From Maribacter flavus (GTDB taxonomy: Bacteria; Bacteroidota; Bacteroidia; Flavobacteriales; Flavobacteriaceae): a DNA stretch of 64,000 bases. A program made the position numbers and the translations under genes. Below are positions 1 through 8,331 of this stretch, piece by piece; position 1 is the first letter of the stretch; the number at the start of each line of letters is the position of its first letter. The notes under the pieces are model-generated. The model had not been told where the DNA came from and searched no databases. It saw nothing but the letters and a program-made list of their open reading frames with translations. The DNA lies in NCBI RefSeq assembly GCF_008386635.1, contig NZ_VUOE01000002.1, positions 62,001 to 126,000 of the forward strand. Direction: 5' to 3'.

Positions 1-1
1 T

Positions 2-820
2 GAACCCGATCTTACCAATTGGAAGGAATTCTTGGAACGGCATAAAAACCCAAAGAACGAAGTAACGATCGGTTTGGTGGGTAAATACGTAGAACTTCAG
101 GACTCCTACAAATCAATTTTGGAGGCCTTTATACATGCAGGTGCCAAAAATGAGGTAAAGGTCAATGTGCGTTCCGTACATTCGGAATACATTACGGACG
201 GTAACCTGGAAAGCAAGCTGAAAGGATTGGATGGCATTTTGGTAGCCCCGGGTTTTGGGGAACGTGGTATCGAAGGGAAAATAAAGGCCGTTAACTATGC
301 CAGAACCAACGAAATCCCATTTCTGGGGATATGCTTGGGAATGCAAATGGCCGTTATAGAATATGCAAGAAATGTATTGGGACTTAAGGAAGCAAGTTCC
401 ACCGAAATGAATTTGGATACCCCGGACCCGGTAATCAGTCTTATGGAGGAGCAAAAATCCATTACCAACAAAGGAGGTACCATGCGATTGGGTGCCTGGG
501 ATTGTCTCCTTAATGAAGGAAGTTTGGTACAGGAGGTCTATGGCGGTGCCACGGAAATATCCGAAAGACATCGACATAGATACGAATTCAACAATAAATA
601 TAAAGCGGATCTGGATGCCGCCGGTTTGGTTGCATCGGGAATCAACTCCAAAACTAATTTGGTAGAAATCGTAGAATTGAAGGACCACCCTTGGTTTATT
701 GGAGTACAATATCACCCGGAATATAAGAGCACCGTGGCCAATCCGCACCCGTTGTTCGTTGGTTTTGTAAAGGCCGCCTTGGTACACAAAAAGTCACAAA
801 CTAATGCCAGTATGGCATAA
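2..820 (+). CDS. pyrG: CTP synthase, C-terminal part (5' end outside window)
   Basis: CTP synthase makes CTP from UTP, ATP and glutamine in the cytoplasm. The frame is open from base 2 without a start, so only the last 272 residues are here, against about 540 for the family. What remains is the class I glutamine amidotransferase domain: the GICLGMQ nucleophile elbow has its Cys codon at 332-334, and the HPE of the catalytic triad begins at 713. The SNP-like GVQYHPEYKS ending is typical of PyrG. It is followed after 66 bases by yidC on the same strand, a common flavobacterial neighbour. The synthetase half cannot be judged. Confidence 0.97.
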   Translation, partial: EPDLTNWKEFLERHKNPKNEVTIGLVGKYVELQDSYKSILEAFIHAGAKNEVKVNVRSVHSEYITDGNLESKLKGLDGILVAPGFGERGIEGKIKAVNYARTNEIPFLGICLGMQMAVIEYARNVLGLKEASSTEMNLDTPDPVISLMEEQKSITNKGGTMRLGAWDCLLNEGSLVQEVYGGATEISERHRHRYEFNNKYKADLDAAGLVASGINSKTNLVEIVELKDHPWFIGVQYHPEYKSTVANPHPLFVGFVKAALVHKKSQTNASMA

Positions 821-886
821 ACTACGTATTTGGGCATATATTTGCTCCTTGAGAACCAAACATTTACTATCACATAGTATACTTAA

Positions 887-2740
887 ATGGAAGAGAAGAA
901 ATTAGATGTAAAGTCTATCATTGGGTTTGTCTTGATTTTTGGAATCTTGATTTTTATGTTCTATCAAAACAAACCTACCCCGGAAGAATTGGAGGCACAG
1001 AAGGCGAAACAGGAACAAATGGATGCAGCGGCCGCGGAAGAGTCATCTCCTGAGGATATTGTAATCGACGATACGCCGGCCGTAAACCTAAATGATTCTA
1101 CAGCCGTTGCAGGCTACAAGAGTCAAATAGGTGCATTTGGATTTACCACGCCAAAAGGGGGAACCACGGTCTTGGAGAATGATGTGCTTTATTTGGAGAT
1201 AAGTAACAAAGGAGGTCATGTGGTAGAGGCAAAAATGAAAAATTTTGTAACCTATGATTCGGTCCCCGTTTATCTGGTAAAGGATGGCAACTCAGCCTAT
1301 TCCATTGATTTTTCCACCACGGATAACAGGGTCTTGAATACAAAGGACCTATTCTTTGAACCTACATTGACCAAATCTGGGGACAACCAAGTGCTTTCCA
1401 TGAAAGCCAAAACCTCCAACAACCAGTTTTTGGAATATCGATATGAAATGAAGCCCGGTGAATATTTGGTGGATTTCACAGTGCGTACCCAAAGGCTGGA
1501 CAGAATCCTCAACAGTAGCAAGCCTGTTACACTGGATTGGAAGATGAAAGGTATCCGGCATTCCAAGAGTATCGAATATGAAAATAGATATACCCGTTTA
1601 ACCTACCATCATGAGGATGGCAAATTAAGTAAACTTTCCGCCGGAGGCGATGATGAGGAAACCGAGGAGGACATCAAATGGATTTCCTACAGACAGCATT
1701 TCTTTAGCTCCATTTTAGGTACCGATGAACCCTTTAAAACAGGGGAGTTGAAATCCCAAGATTTGGTAGAGGAGGAAAGTAGGACCTTTGGCTTTACCAA
1801 AAATTATGCATCCAAACTCCCGTTGGAAATTAAGGGAGGGGAAATTGCCAAAAATTTGTACCTCTATTATGGTCCCACGGACTTGGAAGTACTTTCCCAA
1901 TACAAGGAGGCTGGCCTCGCAGACTCCATACCCTTTGGATGGGGAATTTTTGGATGGATAAACAGATATGTTTTTACTCCTTTTTATGGATTTTTGAGTA
2001 CCTACTTCCCGTATGGAATCGCCATCATCATCATGACCATTCTGGTGCGTTTGGCCATGTCTCCCGTGACCTATAAGTCGTATTTGTCCCAGGCAAAAAT
2101 GAAGGTACTACGGCCGGAAATCAATGAATTGAACGAAAAGTACAAGGACAATGCCATGAAAAAGCAGCAGGAGACCATGAAATTGTATGGTAAGGCAGGT
2201 GTTAGTCCTATGAGCGGTTGTGTACCGGCATTTTTACAGATGCCTATTTTCTATGCCCTATTTATGTTTTTTCCCACGTCCTTTGCGTTACGCCAAAAGT
2301 CGTTTTTATGGGCGGACGACCTTTCCTCCTTTGATACCATTTATCAATTTCCGGAAGGCTTCTCCATACCATTCTATGGCGACCATGTGAGCCTTTTTCC
2401 AATTTTGGCCTCCATTGCCATCTTCTTTTACATGATGATGACCACGGGACAAAATATGCCCACCCAACCTGGGATGCCCAACATGAAGTTTATCATGTAC
2501 TTGATGCCTTTTATGATGTTGTTCTTCTTTAACAACTATGCCAGTGGTCTTAGTTTGTATTACTTTATTTCCAACTTGATCACCATTGGAATTATGCTCG
2601 TTATCAAGAATTTCATTCTGGATAATGATAAGATCCATGCCCAGATACAGGAGAATAAAAAGAAGCCTAAAAAGGAAAACAAGTTTCAGCGTAAAATGCG
2701 TGAAATGATGGAGCAAGCGGAAGCACAGAAAAAGAAATAA
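887..2740 (+). CDS. yidC: Membrane protein insertase YidC
   Basis: YidC inserts and folds inner-membrane proteins, alone or with SecYEG. The 617-residue protein has the Gram-negative layout: one N-terminal membrane segment (about residues 12-27), a large periplasmic beta-domain, then a C-terminal block of about five membrane segments starting near residue 345 with the conserved KMKVLRPE and PIFYALFMFF stretches, and a basic Lys-rich tail that fits ribosome contact. Start is the ATG at 887, which leaves the N-terminal anchor complete. A TATATTTG (-7 like) lies at 837-844 but without a convincing -33 TTG. A strong terminator follows at 2935. Confidence 0.97.
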   Translation: MEEKKLDVKSIIGFVLIFGILIFMFYQNKPTPEELEAQKAKQEQMDAAAAEESSPEDIVIDDTPAVNLNDSTAVAGYKSQIGAFGFTTPKGGTTVLENDVLYLEISNKGGHVVEAKMKNFVTYDSVPVYLVKDGNSAYSIDFSTTDNRVLNTKDLFFEPTLTKSGDNQVLSMKAKTSNNQFLEYRYEMKPGEYLVDFTVRTQRLDRILNSSKPVTLDWKMKGIRHSKSIEYENRYTRLTYHHEDGKLSKLSAGGDDEETEEDIKWISYRQHFFSSILGTDEPFKTGELKSQDLVEEESRTFGFTKNYASKLPLEIKGGEIAKNLYLYYGPTDLEVLSQYKEAGLADSIPFGWGIFGWINRYVFTPFYGFLSTYFPYGIAIIIMTILVRLAMSPVTYKSYLSQAKMKVLRPEINELNEKYKDNAMKKQQETMKLYGKAGVSPMSGCVPAFLQMPIFYALFMFFPTSFALRQKSFLWADDLSSFDTIYQFPEGFSIPFYGDHVSLFPILASIAIFFYMMMTTGQNMPTQPGMPNMKFIMYLMPFMMLFFFNNYASGLSLYYFISNLITIGIMLVIKNFILDNDKIHAQIQENKKKPKKENKFQRKMREMMEQAEAQKKK

Positions 2741-2750
2741 CCCTTTTTTT

Positions 2751-2920
2751 AACCCGGATTATACATTAGAAAAGCTGTTACAGCTAAATATCGCTTCAAA
2801 ATAAATCGCTGCGCTGCGTTTTCAATTTCACCATAGCGGTGCTATGCTAAAATTTCCAAACCACTTTATTTTTTTGCGCTTTTCACCTTCACGAGGTTCC
2901 CTAATGCAAATACCGGGTTT
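2751..2920. repeat. Structured 170-base element with imperfect terminal inverted repeats
   Basis: The stretch between yidC and its terminator begins with AACCCGG...CATTAG (2751-2769) and ends with the matching complement CTAATG...CCGGGTT (2901-2919); 15 of 19 positions pair. Inside are further dyads: GCTGT/ACAGC around 2774, and CATAGC-GGT-GCTATG at about 2832-2846 flanked by AATTT/AAATT. It contains no sensible reading frame. The form suggests a MITE-like or REP-like unit; only one copy is in this window, so mobility is inference. Confidence 0.6.
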
Positions 2921-2934
2921 AAGACTATAAAATG

Positions 2935-2965
2935 AAAAGCCTCTACGTAGTTCGTAGAGGCTTTT
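2935..2965. terminator. Bidirectional intrinsic terminator after yidC
   Basis: Perfect 13-base arms AAAAGCCTCTACG (2935-2947) and CGTAGAGGCTTTT (2953-2965) around a 5-base loop. A/T runs on both sides allow it to act in both directions. Confidence 0.85.
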
Positions 2966-3103
2966 GCCATTGATTAAGGTTTGGTTTGGTAAGATTTGGG
3001 AATGTAAAATTGCGACTTGTTCACAGATAAAAAAAAACTTAGTTGCAAAGGGTCTTTAGTTGTATGCTAAATGTTGTTTATATGATGTTTGAGAACATAC
3101 AAG

Positions 3104-3134
3104 AAAAGCCTCCCTAGAATAAGGAAGGCTTTTT
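3104..3134. terminator. Terminator of the FAS1 lipoprotein gene
   Basis: AAAAGCCTCCCT (3104-3115) pairs with AGGAAGGCTTTT (ending 3133) with one mismatch and a 5-base loop. It lies just after the minus-strand stop at 3156. Confidence 0.75.
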
Positions 3135-3155
3135 ATCAAAGTTACGTTTCAAAAA

Positions 3156-5177
3156 TTAATGTAGGGCATCAATAATTTCCTGTGGCAAAAGTACTTTATC
3201 TATAATATGTACAATACCGTTGCTGGTCATTACATCTGGCATTGTTACGTTGGCATCCACGTGTGTTTTATCCCTAATCTGTACACCGTGGTTTAAAATA
3301 GCGAATAGGGATTCCCCTTGTACGGTTACAATCTCCTGATGGTCGGATAGGTCAGTAGAGGCCACTGCGGCTCCTGCAACTACATGGTAGGTAAGCAATT
3401 GGGCCAACAGCGCCTTCTCCTCATCGGTATCAAAATCTTCCAGGCTATTGAAGTTTTCACCCAGACTATCCAACAGGGCCGCAAATGCTTCGTTTGTTGG
3501 TGCGAATACCGTAAATGGACCTTCGCCACTTAAGGTAGCTACCAAACCAGCATCGGCCTGAATCAATGCAGCTACTAGGGAACTCAAGCTTTCTGTAGCT
3601 TGGGCAGCTTCAACAATATTGGGTACGGGAGGTACCAACGCGTCCAGAGCTGCCTGTGGTAACAATACTTTGTTGATAATATGTACAACGCCATTGCTTG
3701 CCTCAACATCAGGTATTGTTACCGTCGCGTTTTCTCCAGTGGCATCGGCTACGTGAACGGTGCCATCCTTTATATTAATGGCCACGTTTTCTCCTTGAAA
3801 TGTCTCAATTTCCTGTCCATCGCTCAATGCTGTTGAAAAAGCAGCCGTTCCGGCAACGACATGGTAGGTCAGAATGGTTACCAGTAAATCCTTTTCGGCA
3901 TCGGTATCAAAATCGGACAGACCATTATAATCATCCCCTAAGGTATCCAACAACGCGGCAAAAGCTTCGTTTGTTGGCGCAAAAACGGTAAAAGGACCAT
4001 CGCCGTTCAAAGTTTCCACCAGACCGGCATTCGCCTGGGTTAGAGCCCCAACCAAAAGGCTTAAATTGTCTGTTTCCACAGCAATATCCACTATGGACTT
4101 TAATTGCATTTGGGTTACGAAATCAATAGCACTTTGAGGCAGTAATACCTTATCAATCGTATGTGCAACACCATTGGATGCCATTATATCGACCCCGGTA
4201 ATATTGGCGTCCGTACCGGAAGCATCCCCAATTACAAAGGTATCCCCTGAAGCGATAACCTCTATGCTGTTATCTGGAAGGGCAGTTGGTACTTCCCCGG
4301 GGGCTAAATCGGTCGACTTAACCTCAGCAGCTATTACATGGTATAACAAGATGTCCTTTAAGAGGGCCATTTCTTCCATAGTGTCAAAGTCATCCAAACT
4401 ATTGTAGTCGTCCCCAAGAAGCTCCAACAAAGCCACGAAAGCATCATCCGTAGGTGCAAAAACGGTAAAGGGGCCATCAGAACTTAAAGTAGCGACCAAA
4501 TCGGCTTTGATTACTGCAGCTTCCAAAATGGAAAGTGCTTCGGTATCCACCACAATATCTACCAAGGTACCAGTTTCATTTTCCATTTCGCCAGCATTCA
4601 AGGCATCGATAATTTCTTGGGGCAGCAATACTTTATCAATAACGTGAACGATTCCATTGCTAGCTGTCACATCAGGAATAATTACTTGGGCATTCATGTC
4701 AGTAGCATCATCAATAAAAACGCCACCTTCCAAACTAATGGTAAGCTCCTCTCCTTGAACGGTCGTGACCATCATACCATCTGTCAAGTCTGTAGAGGCG
4801 GCGGCCGTACCTGCTACCACATGATAAGTTAGAATTTTGGCAAGTAGGGCACGTTCTTCATCCGTATCAAAATCTTCCAAGGAATCAAAACCCTCCAATT
4901 GCCCTAACAGCGCTGCGAAGGCATCGTTGGTAGGAGCAAATACGGTAAAAGGGCCATCGGAGCTCAATGTTCCAACCAAATCGGTTCCCTCATTAATATC
5001 TGCAGTAGTTAGTGCGCTCACGAGGGATGTCAGAGCATCTTCATCTTGGGCAATGTCAACAATGGTAGCTGAATCCACAACTATGGGTTCTTCATTCTCG
5101 TCCTCGCTACAGGAAAAGGCAAAAGCCAACACCAATAGTGTCAGAATAGGTTTAAAATAGGTAGTAATTGTTTTCAT
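3156..5177 (-). CDS. Lipoprotein with four tandem FAS1 (fasciclin) domains
   Basis: FAS1 domains are cell-surface adhesion modules; the ligand here is unknown. The 673-residue protein has a signal peptide ending in a lipobox (AFSC, Cys23), a short acidic linker, then four FAS1 domains at about 38-193, 205-355, 361-515 and 520-673. Each carries the GPFTVFAPT motif, a YHV(V/I) strand and an ASNG(I/V)xHxIDKVLLPQ ending. Domains 1, 3 and 4 resemble each other more than domain 2, pointing to internal duplication. Most Bacteroidota FAS1 proteins have one or two domains. It is a single gene with its own terminator; mnmA diverges upstream. Confidence 0.93.
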   Translation of the reverse strand: MKTITTYFKPILTLLVLAFAFSCSEDENEEPIVVDSATIVDIAQDEDALTSLVSALTTADINEGTDLVGTLSSDGPFTVFAPTNDAFAALLGQLEGFDSLEDFDTDEERALLAKILTYHVVAGTAAASTDLTDGMMVTTVQGEELTISLEGGVFIDDATDMNAQVIIPDVTASNGIVHVIDKVLLPQEIIDALNAGEMENETGTLVDIVVDTEALSILEAAVIKADLVATLSSDGPFTVFAPTDDAFVALLELLGDDYNSLDDFDTMEEMALLKDILLYHVIAAEVKSTDLAPGEVPTALPDNSIEVIASGDTFVIGDASGTDANITGVDIMASNGVAHTIDKVLLPQSAIDFVTQMQLKSIVDIAVETDNLSLLVGALTQANAGLVETLNGDGPFTVFAPTNEAFAALLDTLGDDYNGLSDFDTDAEKDLLVTILTYHVVAGTAAFSTALSDGQEIETFQGENVAINIKDGTVHVADATGENATVTIPDVEASNGVVHIINKVLLPQAALDALVPPVPNIVEAAQATESLSSLVAALIQADAGLVATLSGEGPFTVFAPTNEAFAALLDSLGENFNSLEDFDTDEEKALLAQLLTYHVVAGAAVASTDLSDHQEIVTVQGESLFAILNHGVQIRDKTHVDANVTMPDVMTSNGIVHIIDKVLLPQEIIDALH

Positions 5178-5531
5178 ATTATTTTTGTTTAAGTAATTTT
5201 AAATAAAGTTAAACAATATTAAATGTTCGTATTTAAAGCTTTGTTAAAATTTAGGGTCTGAGAGGATGGGTTTTTATATGCCATTCATCGATGAAGTGTA
5301 ATAAAATCTGTTGATATTAATTAAAGCAAGGACCATTTCCATATCGAAAATTTTATCAAACTTTAACATAATTGATTGTTTTTAAGATGATTCAGATTGG
5401 TAGTTGTAATACAAATCGTTATCCCGCTTTGGATGACAATTATTAATTTGGATTGGCCAACTTTTCAAAAATGTAGTTGTTGATGTACCGGTATCGTAAT
5501 TTTGTACTTTTGTAGCGACAAAGTAGTCAAC
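5178..5531. other. Divergent intergenic region FAS1 lipoprotein / mnmA
   Basis: This AT-rich 354-base region must hold promoters for both directions. The mnmA promoter is clear (5477-5504). A 12-base perfect palindrome TTCATCGATGAA lies at 5284-5295; palindromes of this size occur by chance several times in 64 kb, so no role is claimed. No reading frame is convincing. Confidence 0.6.
5477..5504 (+). promoter_or_regulatory. mnmA promoter (TTG-N17-TAATTTTG)
   Basis: TTG at 5477-5479 and TAATTTTG at 5497-5504 are 17 bases apart and match the Bacteroidota -33/-7 consensus. A second -7 like TACTTTTG follows at 5505-5512. The predicted transcript starts about 10-20 bases before the ATG at 5532, which rules out an upstream in-frame TTG (5502) as start. 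Confidence 0.7.
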
Positions 5532-6722
5532 ATGAAAAAAGTTGTAATTGGACTTTCTGGCGGAGTGGATTCCAGTGTGGCAGCCTATCTTTTAAAAGAA
5601 CAGGGTTACGATGTCATTGGACTCTTTATGAAGAATTGGCATGACGACTCCGTAACAATTTCTGAAGAGTGCCCTTGGCTGGAGGACAGCAATGATGCCC
5701 TTATCGTTGCGGAAAAGTTGGGTATTCCCTTTCAAACAGTGGACCTGAGCGTTGAGTACAAGGAGCGCATCGTGGACTACATGTTCCGTGAATACGAAAT
5801 GGGGCGTACGCCAAACCCAGATGTGCTGTGTAACCGGGAAATAAAATTCGATGTTTTTCTTAAGATCGCCTTGCAGCTAGGTGCGGATTTTGTTGCAACC
5901 GGGCATTATTGTAGAAAAGGGACCATTACAAATGCGGATGGAACTGAAACCTATCAGTTGTTGGCCGGTAAGGATACAAATAAGGACCAGTCTTACTTTT
6001 TGTGCCAACTTTCACAGGAACAGCTGTCCAAGACCTTATTTCCCATTGGGGAATTGACCAAACCTGAAGTCAGGCAGATTGCCGCAAAGATGCATTTGAT
6101 TACGGCCGATAAGAAGGATTCTCAAGGTCTTTGTTTTATTGGTAAGGTACGATTGCCAGAATTCCTGCAACAGCAACTCAAACCCAAAAAAGGTAAAATT
6201 GTTGAGGTTCCTTCAAGTGAAAATAAATTTGAGCTTACAGTTCCCAATTTTGACGACAAAGTATCGGAACTTGCCTTTTTTGCCAGAAAACCTCAGTACT
6301 CGCTTGAAGACGGAAAAATAGTAGGAGAGCACCAAGGGGCCCACTATTTCACCAAAGGACAGCGTAAGGGTCTCAATGTGGGAGGGACAAAGGAGCCATT
6401 ATTTGTAATTGAAACGGATGTTGAACAGAATATCATTTACACTGGGCAGGGAAAGTCGCATCCTGGACTCTATAGAAGAACTTTGTTCGTGCAGGAACCC
6501 GAAATTCACTGGGTCCGACCGGACCTAACCTTGCATACCGATGAAAGCCTTAAGGTTAAGGCCCGGATAAGATATCGACAAGAACTTCAGGAAGCCACTC
6601 TATATAAATTAGAAGGTGGCATGTATGTCGATTTTGAGGAAAAACAATCGGCCATCACGGAAGGCCAGTTCGTTGCCTGGTATCTTGGTGAGGAGCTCGT
6701 AGGTTCTGGGGTAATTTCGTAG
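5532..6722 (+). CDS. mnmA: tRNA-specific 2-thiouridylase MnmA
   Basis: MnmA adds the 2-thio group to U34 of tRNA Lys, Glu and Gln using ATP and a sulfur relay. The 396-residue protein starts with the PP-loop SGGVDS (residues 9-14). The two catalytic cysteines are present: Cys100 in [12 protein letters not shown] and Cys201 in DSQGLCFIG. The FLK/FMKNWH motif and C-terminal beta-barrel (about 290-396, with [11 protein letters not shown] nearby) complete the family layout. The ATG at 5532 is used because the frame's earlier TTG overlaps the promoter. The next gene follows after 38 bases and may be cotranscribed. Confidence 0.97.
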   Translation: MKKVVIGLSGGVDSSVAAYLLKEQGYDVIGLFMKNWHDDSVTISEECPWLEDSNDALIVAEKLGIPFQTVDLSVEYKERIVDYMFREYEMGRTPNPDVLCNREIKFDVFLKIALQLGADFVATGHYCRKGTITNADGTETYQLLAGKDTNKDQSYFLCQLSQEQLSKTLFPIGELTKPEVRQIAAKMHLITADKKDSQGLCFIGKVRLPEFLQQQLKPKKGKIVEVPSSENKFELTVPNFDDKVSELAFFARKPQYSLEDGKIVGEHQGAHYFTKGQRKGLNVGGTKEPLFVIETDVEQNIIYTGQGKSHPGLYRRTLFVQEPEIHWVRPDLTLHTDESLKVKARIRYRQELQEATLYKLEGGMYVDFEEKQSAITEGQFVAWYLGEELVGSGVIS

Positions 6723-6760
6723 GTGAACTTTCCGTCAAGCATTAAATTGGTAAATAAGGG

Positions 6761-7705
6761 ATGCAAAACAGGATAACCGAATTATTTCAAATAAAATATC
6801 CCATCATTCAGGCAGGGATGGTCTGGGCCAGTGGCTGGAAATTGGCATCCGCCGTTTCGAACGCAGGCGGATTGGGCCTTTTAGGTGCAGGAAGCATGTA
6901 TCCGGAGGTACTTAGGGAACATATCCAAAAATGCAAAAATGCTACCGATAAACCTTTTGGGGTAAATGTTCCAATGCTCTATCCGAATGTTAAAGAGATT
7001 TTTGAGATCATCGAAGAAGAAGAAGTACGCATCGTTTTCACTTCAGCAGGAAATCCTAAAACCTGGACGGGGTATTTAAAGGAACGTGGAATAACCGTTG
7101 TACATGTTGTGAGCAGTCTAAAATTTGCAATAAAGGCCCAAGAGGCCCGGGTGGATGCCATTGTGACCGAAGGCTTTGAAGCGGGTGGACACAACGGAAG
7201 GGACGAGACAACTACCTTTGTCCTTATACCCTTGGTGAAGGAGAAAATCCAAATTCCTATTATAGCTGCTGGCGGAATCGCCACTGGGGCTGGTATGCTT
7301 GCTGCCATGGTTCTTGGTGCCGATGGCGTACAAATTGGAAGTAGGTTCGTGGCCACTAATGAAGCGTCCAGTCATATAAATTTCAAGCATCAGGTGGTTA
7401 AGGCACAAGAAGGGGACACGCTATTGACCTTGAAGGAGTTGACCCCGGTACGTCTATTAAAGAATAAGTTTTATTCTGATGTGCAGGCCGCTTATGCTAG
7501 GGATGCCAAACCAGAAGAACTCAAGATTCTTTTAGGAAGGGGCAGAGCAAAAAAAGGTATGTTCGAGGGTGACCTGGAAGAGGGCGAACTCGAAATAGGT
7601 CAGGTCTCATCCATTATCCATGATATAAAACCTGCCAAGGAAATCATGGAGGAAATCATCGATCAATACAATGGATGTCTTAATCTACTTTGCAACGGGA
7701 AATAG
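6761..7705 (+). CDS. Nitronate monooxygenase-like FMN enzyme (NPD family)
   Basis: Members of this 2-nitropropane dioxygenase/FabK-like TIM-barrel family bind FMN and oxidise nitronates; some are enoyl-ACP reductases. The 314-residue protein opens with QIKYPIIQAGM, has the NAGGLGLLGAG loop, the EGFEAGGHNG segment carrying the conserved His (about residue 146), and the phosphate-binding AAGGIATG followed by LGADGVQIGSRF. It lacks any signal peptide, so it is cytoplasmic. Detoxification of nitronates is the likely role; the exact substrate cannot be read from the sequence. Confidence 0.88.
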   Translation: MQNRITELFQIKYPIIQAGMVWASGWKLASAVSNAGGLGLLGAGSMYPEVLREHIQKCKNATDKPFGVNVPMLYPNVKEIFEIIEEEEVRIVFTSAGNPKTWTGYLKERGITVVHVVSSLKFAIKAQEARVDAIVTEGFEAGGHNGRDETTTFVLIPLVKEKIQIPIIAAGGIATGAGMLAAMVLGADGVQIGSRFVATNEASSHINFKHQVVKAQEGDTLLTLKELTPVRLLKNKFYSDVQAAYARDAKPEELKILLGRGRAKKGMFEGDLEEGELEIGQVSSIIHDIKPAKEIMEEIIDQYNGCLNLLCNGK

Positions 7706-7731
7706 AAATCCTCATTGAAACGAATCTTAAG

Positions 7732-8253
7732 TTAATTTTCTTCCTTTGAAAAAGTGAACGTTATCCTTGCACTGGTCAACACGCCATTTACTTCCTGAAC
7801 GTCTAGGGAAAGGGTATATGAAAATTGTGAATCATCCTCGTTAAAGGAGACATCATAAACATTGGAGCCACAGGACACTACCAATAAAAGATCCTTTTGA
7901 TTCAATTGCCAAGTCCCTGATGTGGTATTCTTCGTGCAGCCATCCGTTTGTGTACCCGTGTTATAGGTATAGGTCCTATTTTCGTTGAACGTGTAAAATG
8001 CATCCTTGGAACAATCGCTGGACTGGTTGTAAATATCCGTGCTTGGATTGTCTTCGGAATCATTGCTTATATCCACCTCCGTATCCGCCGTTATTCCAAT
8101 GATTTTCCAGGTTCCTACCAGCGTAACTTCCGTTTCCAACAAATCTCCGGTTAAAGGCGATGGACATTCTACAGGGTCCTCGTTTAAATCACAATTAACG
8201 AATAGCATGCATAGTACGACAACTCCCAAATTTTTAAAAACATGTAAGTTCAT
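7732..8253 (-). CDS. Lipocalin-like lipoprotein of unknown function
   Basis: The 173-residue protein has a short signal peptide and lipobox ending at the Cys of FVNC (residue 21), so it should be an outer-membrane or periplasmic lipoprotein. The mature part has the look of the bacterial lipocalin-like families: a GTWKIIGI strand near residue 48, a SSDCSKDAFYTFNENRTYTY segment and a SGTWQLNQKDLLLV strand, with several cysteines that may form disulfides. No ligand can be named. It lies convergent to the nitronate monooxygenase gene and is downstream of the heme lipoprotein gene on the same strand. Confidence 0.75.
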   Translation of the reverse strand: MNLHVFKNLGVVVLCMLFVNCDLNEDPVECPSPLTGDLLETEVTLVGTWKIIGITADTEVDISNDSEDNPSTDIYNQSSDCSKDAFYTFNENRTYTYNTGTQTDGCTKNTTSGTWQLNQKDLLLVVSCGSNVYDVSFNEDDSQFSYTLSLDVQEVNGVLTSARITFTFSKEEN

Positions 8254-8331
8254 AAGGCTTCTTTTTTGAAAAGATGCGCTTATTGAAAAAGGTTGCCTAA
8301 GATGTTTGACTTTTTAAATGGAGTATTTTCT

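Larger units (their letters stand above)
2741..3155. other. Intergenic region yidC / FAS1 lipoprotein
   Basis: This 415-base stretch has no gene. It holds the inverted-repeat element (2751-2920), the yidC terminator (2935-2965) and the terminator of the convergent FAS1 gene (3104-3134). Bases 2966-3103 are AT-rich and show nothing recognisable. Confidence 0.7.

Noticed and set aside
113..787. Long open frame on the minus strand inside pyrG
   Set aside because: It is antisense to the clear CTP synthase and has a low-complexity, non-homologous product; it is a shadow of codon usage.
3156..5177. Possible CRISPR-like regular repeats
   Set aside because: The repeats are protein domains of about 155 residues in one reading frame, not 20-40 base repeats with spacers.
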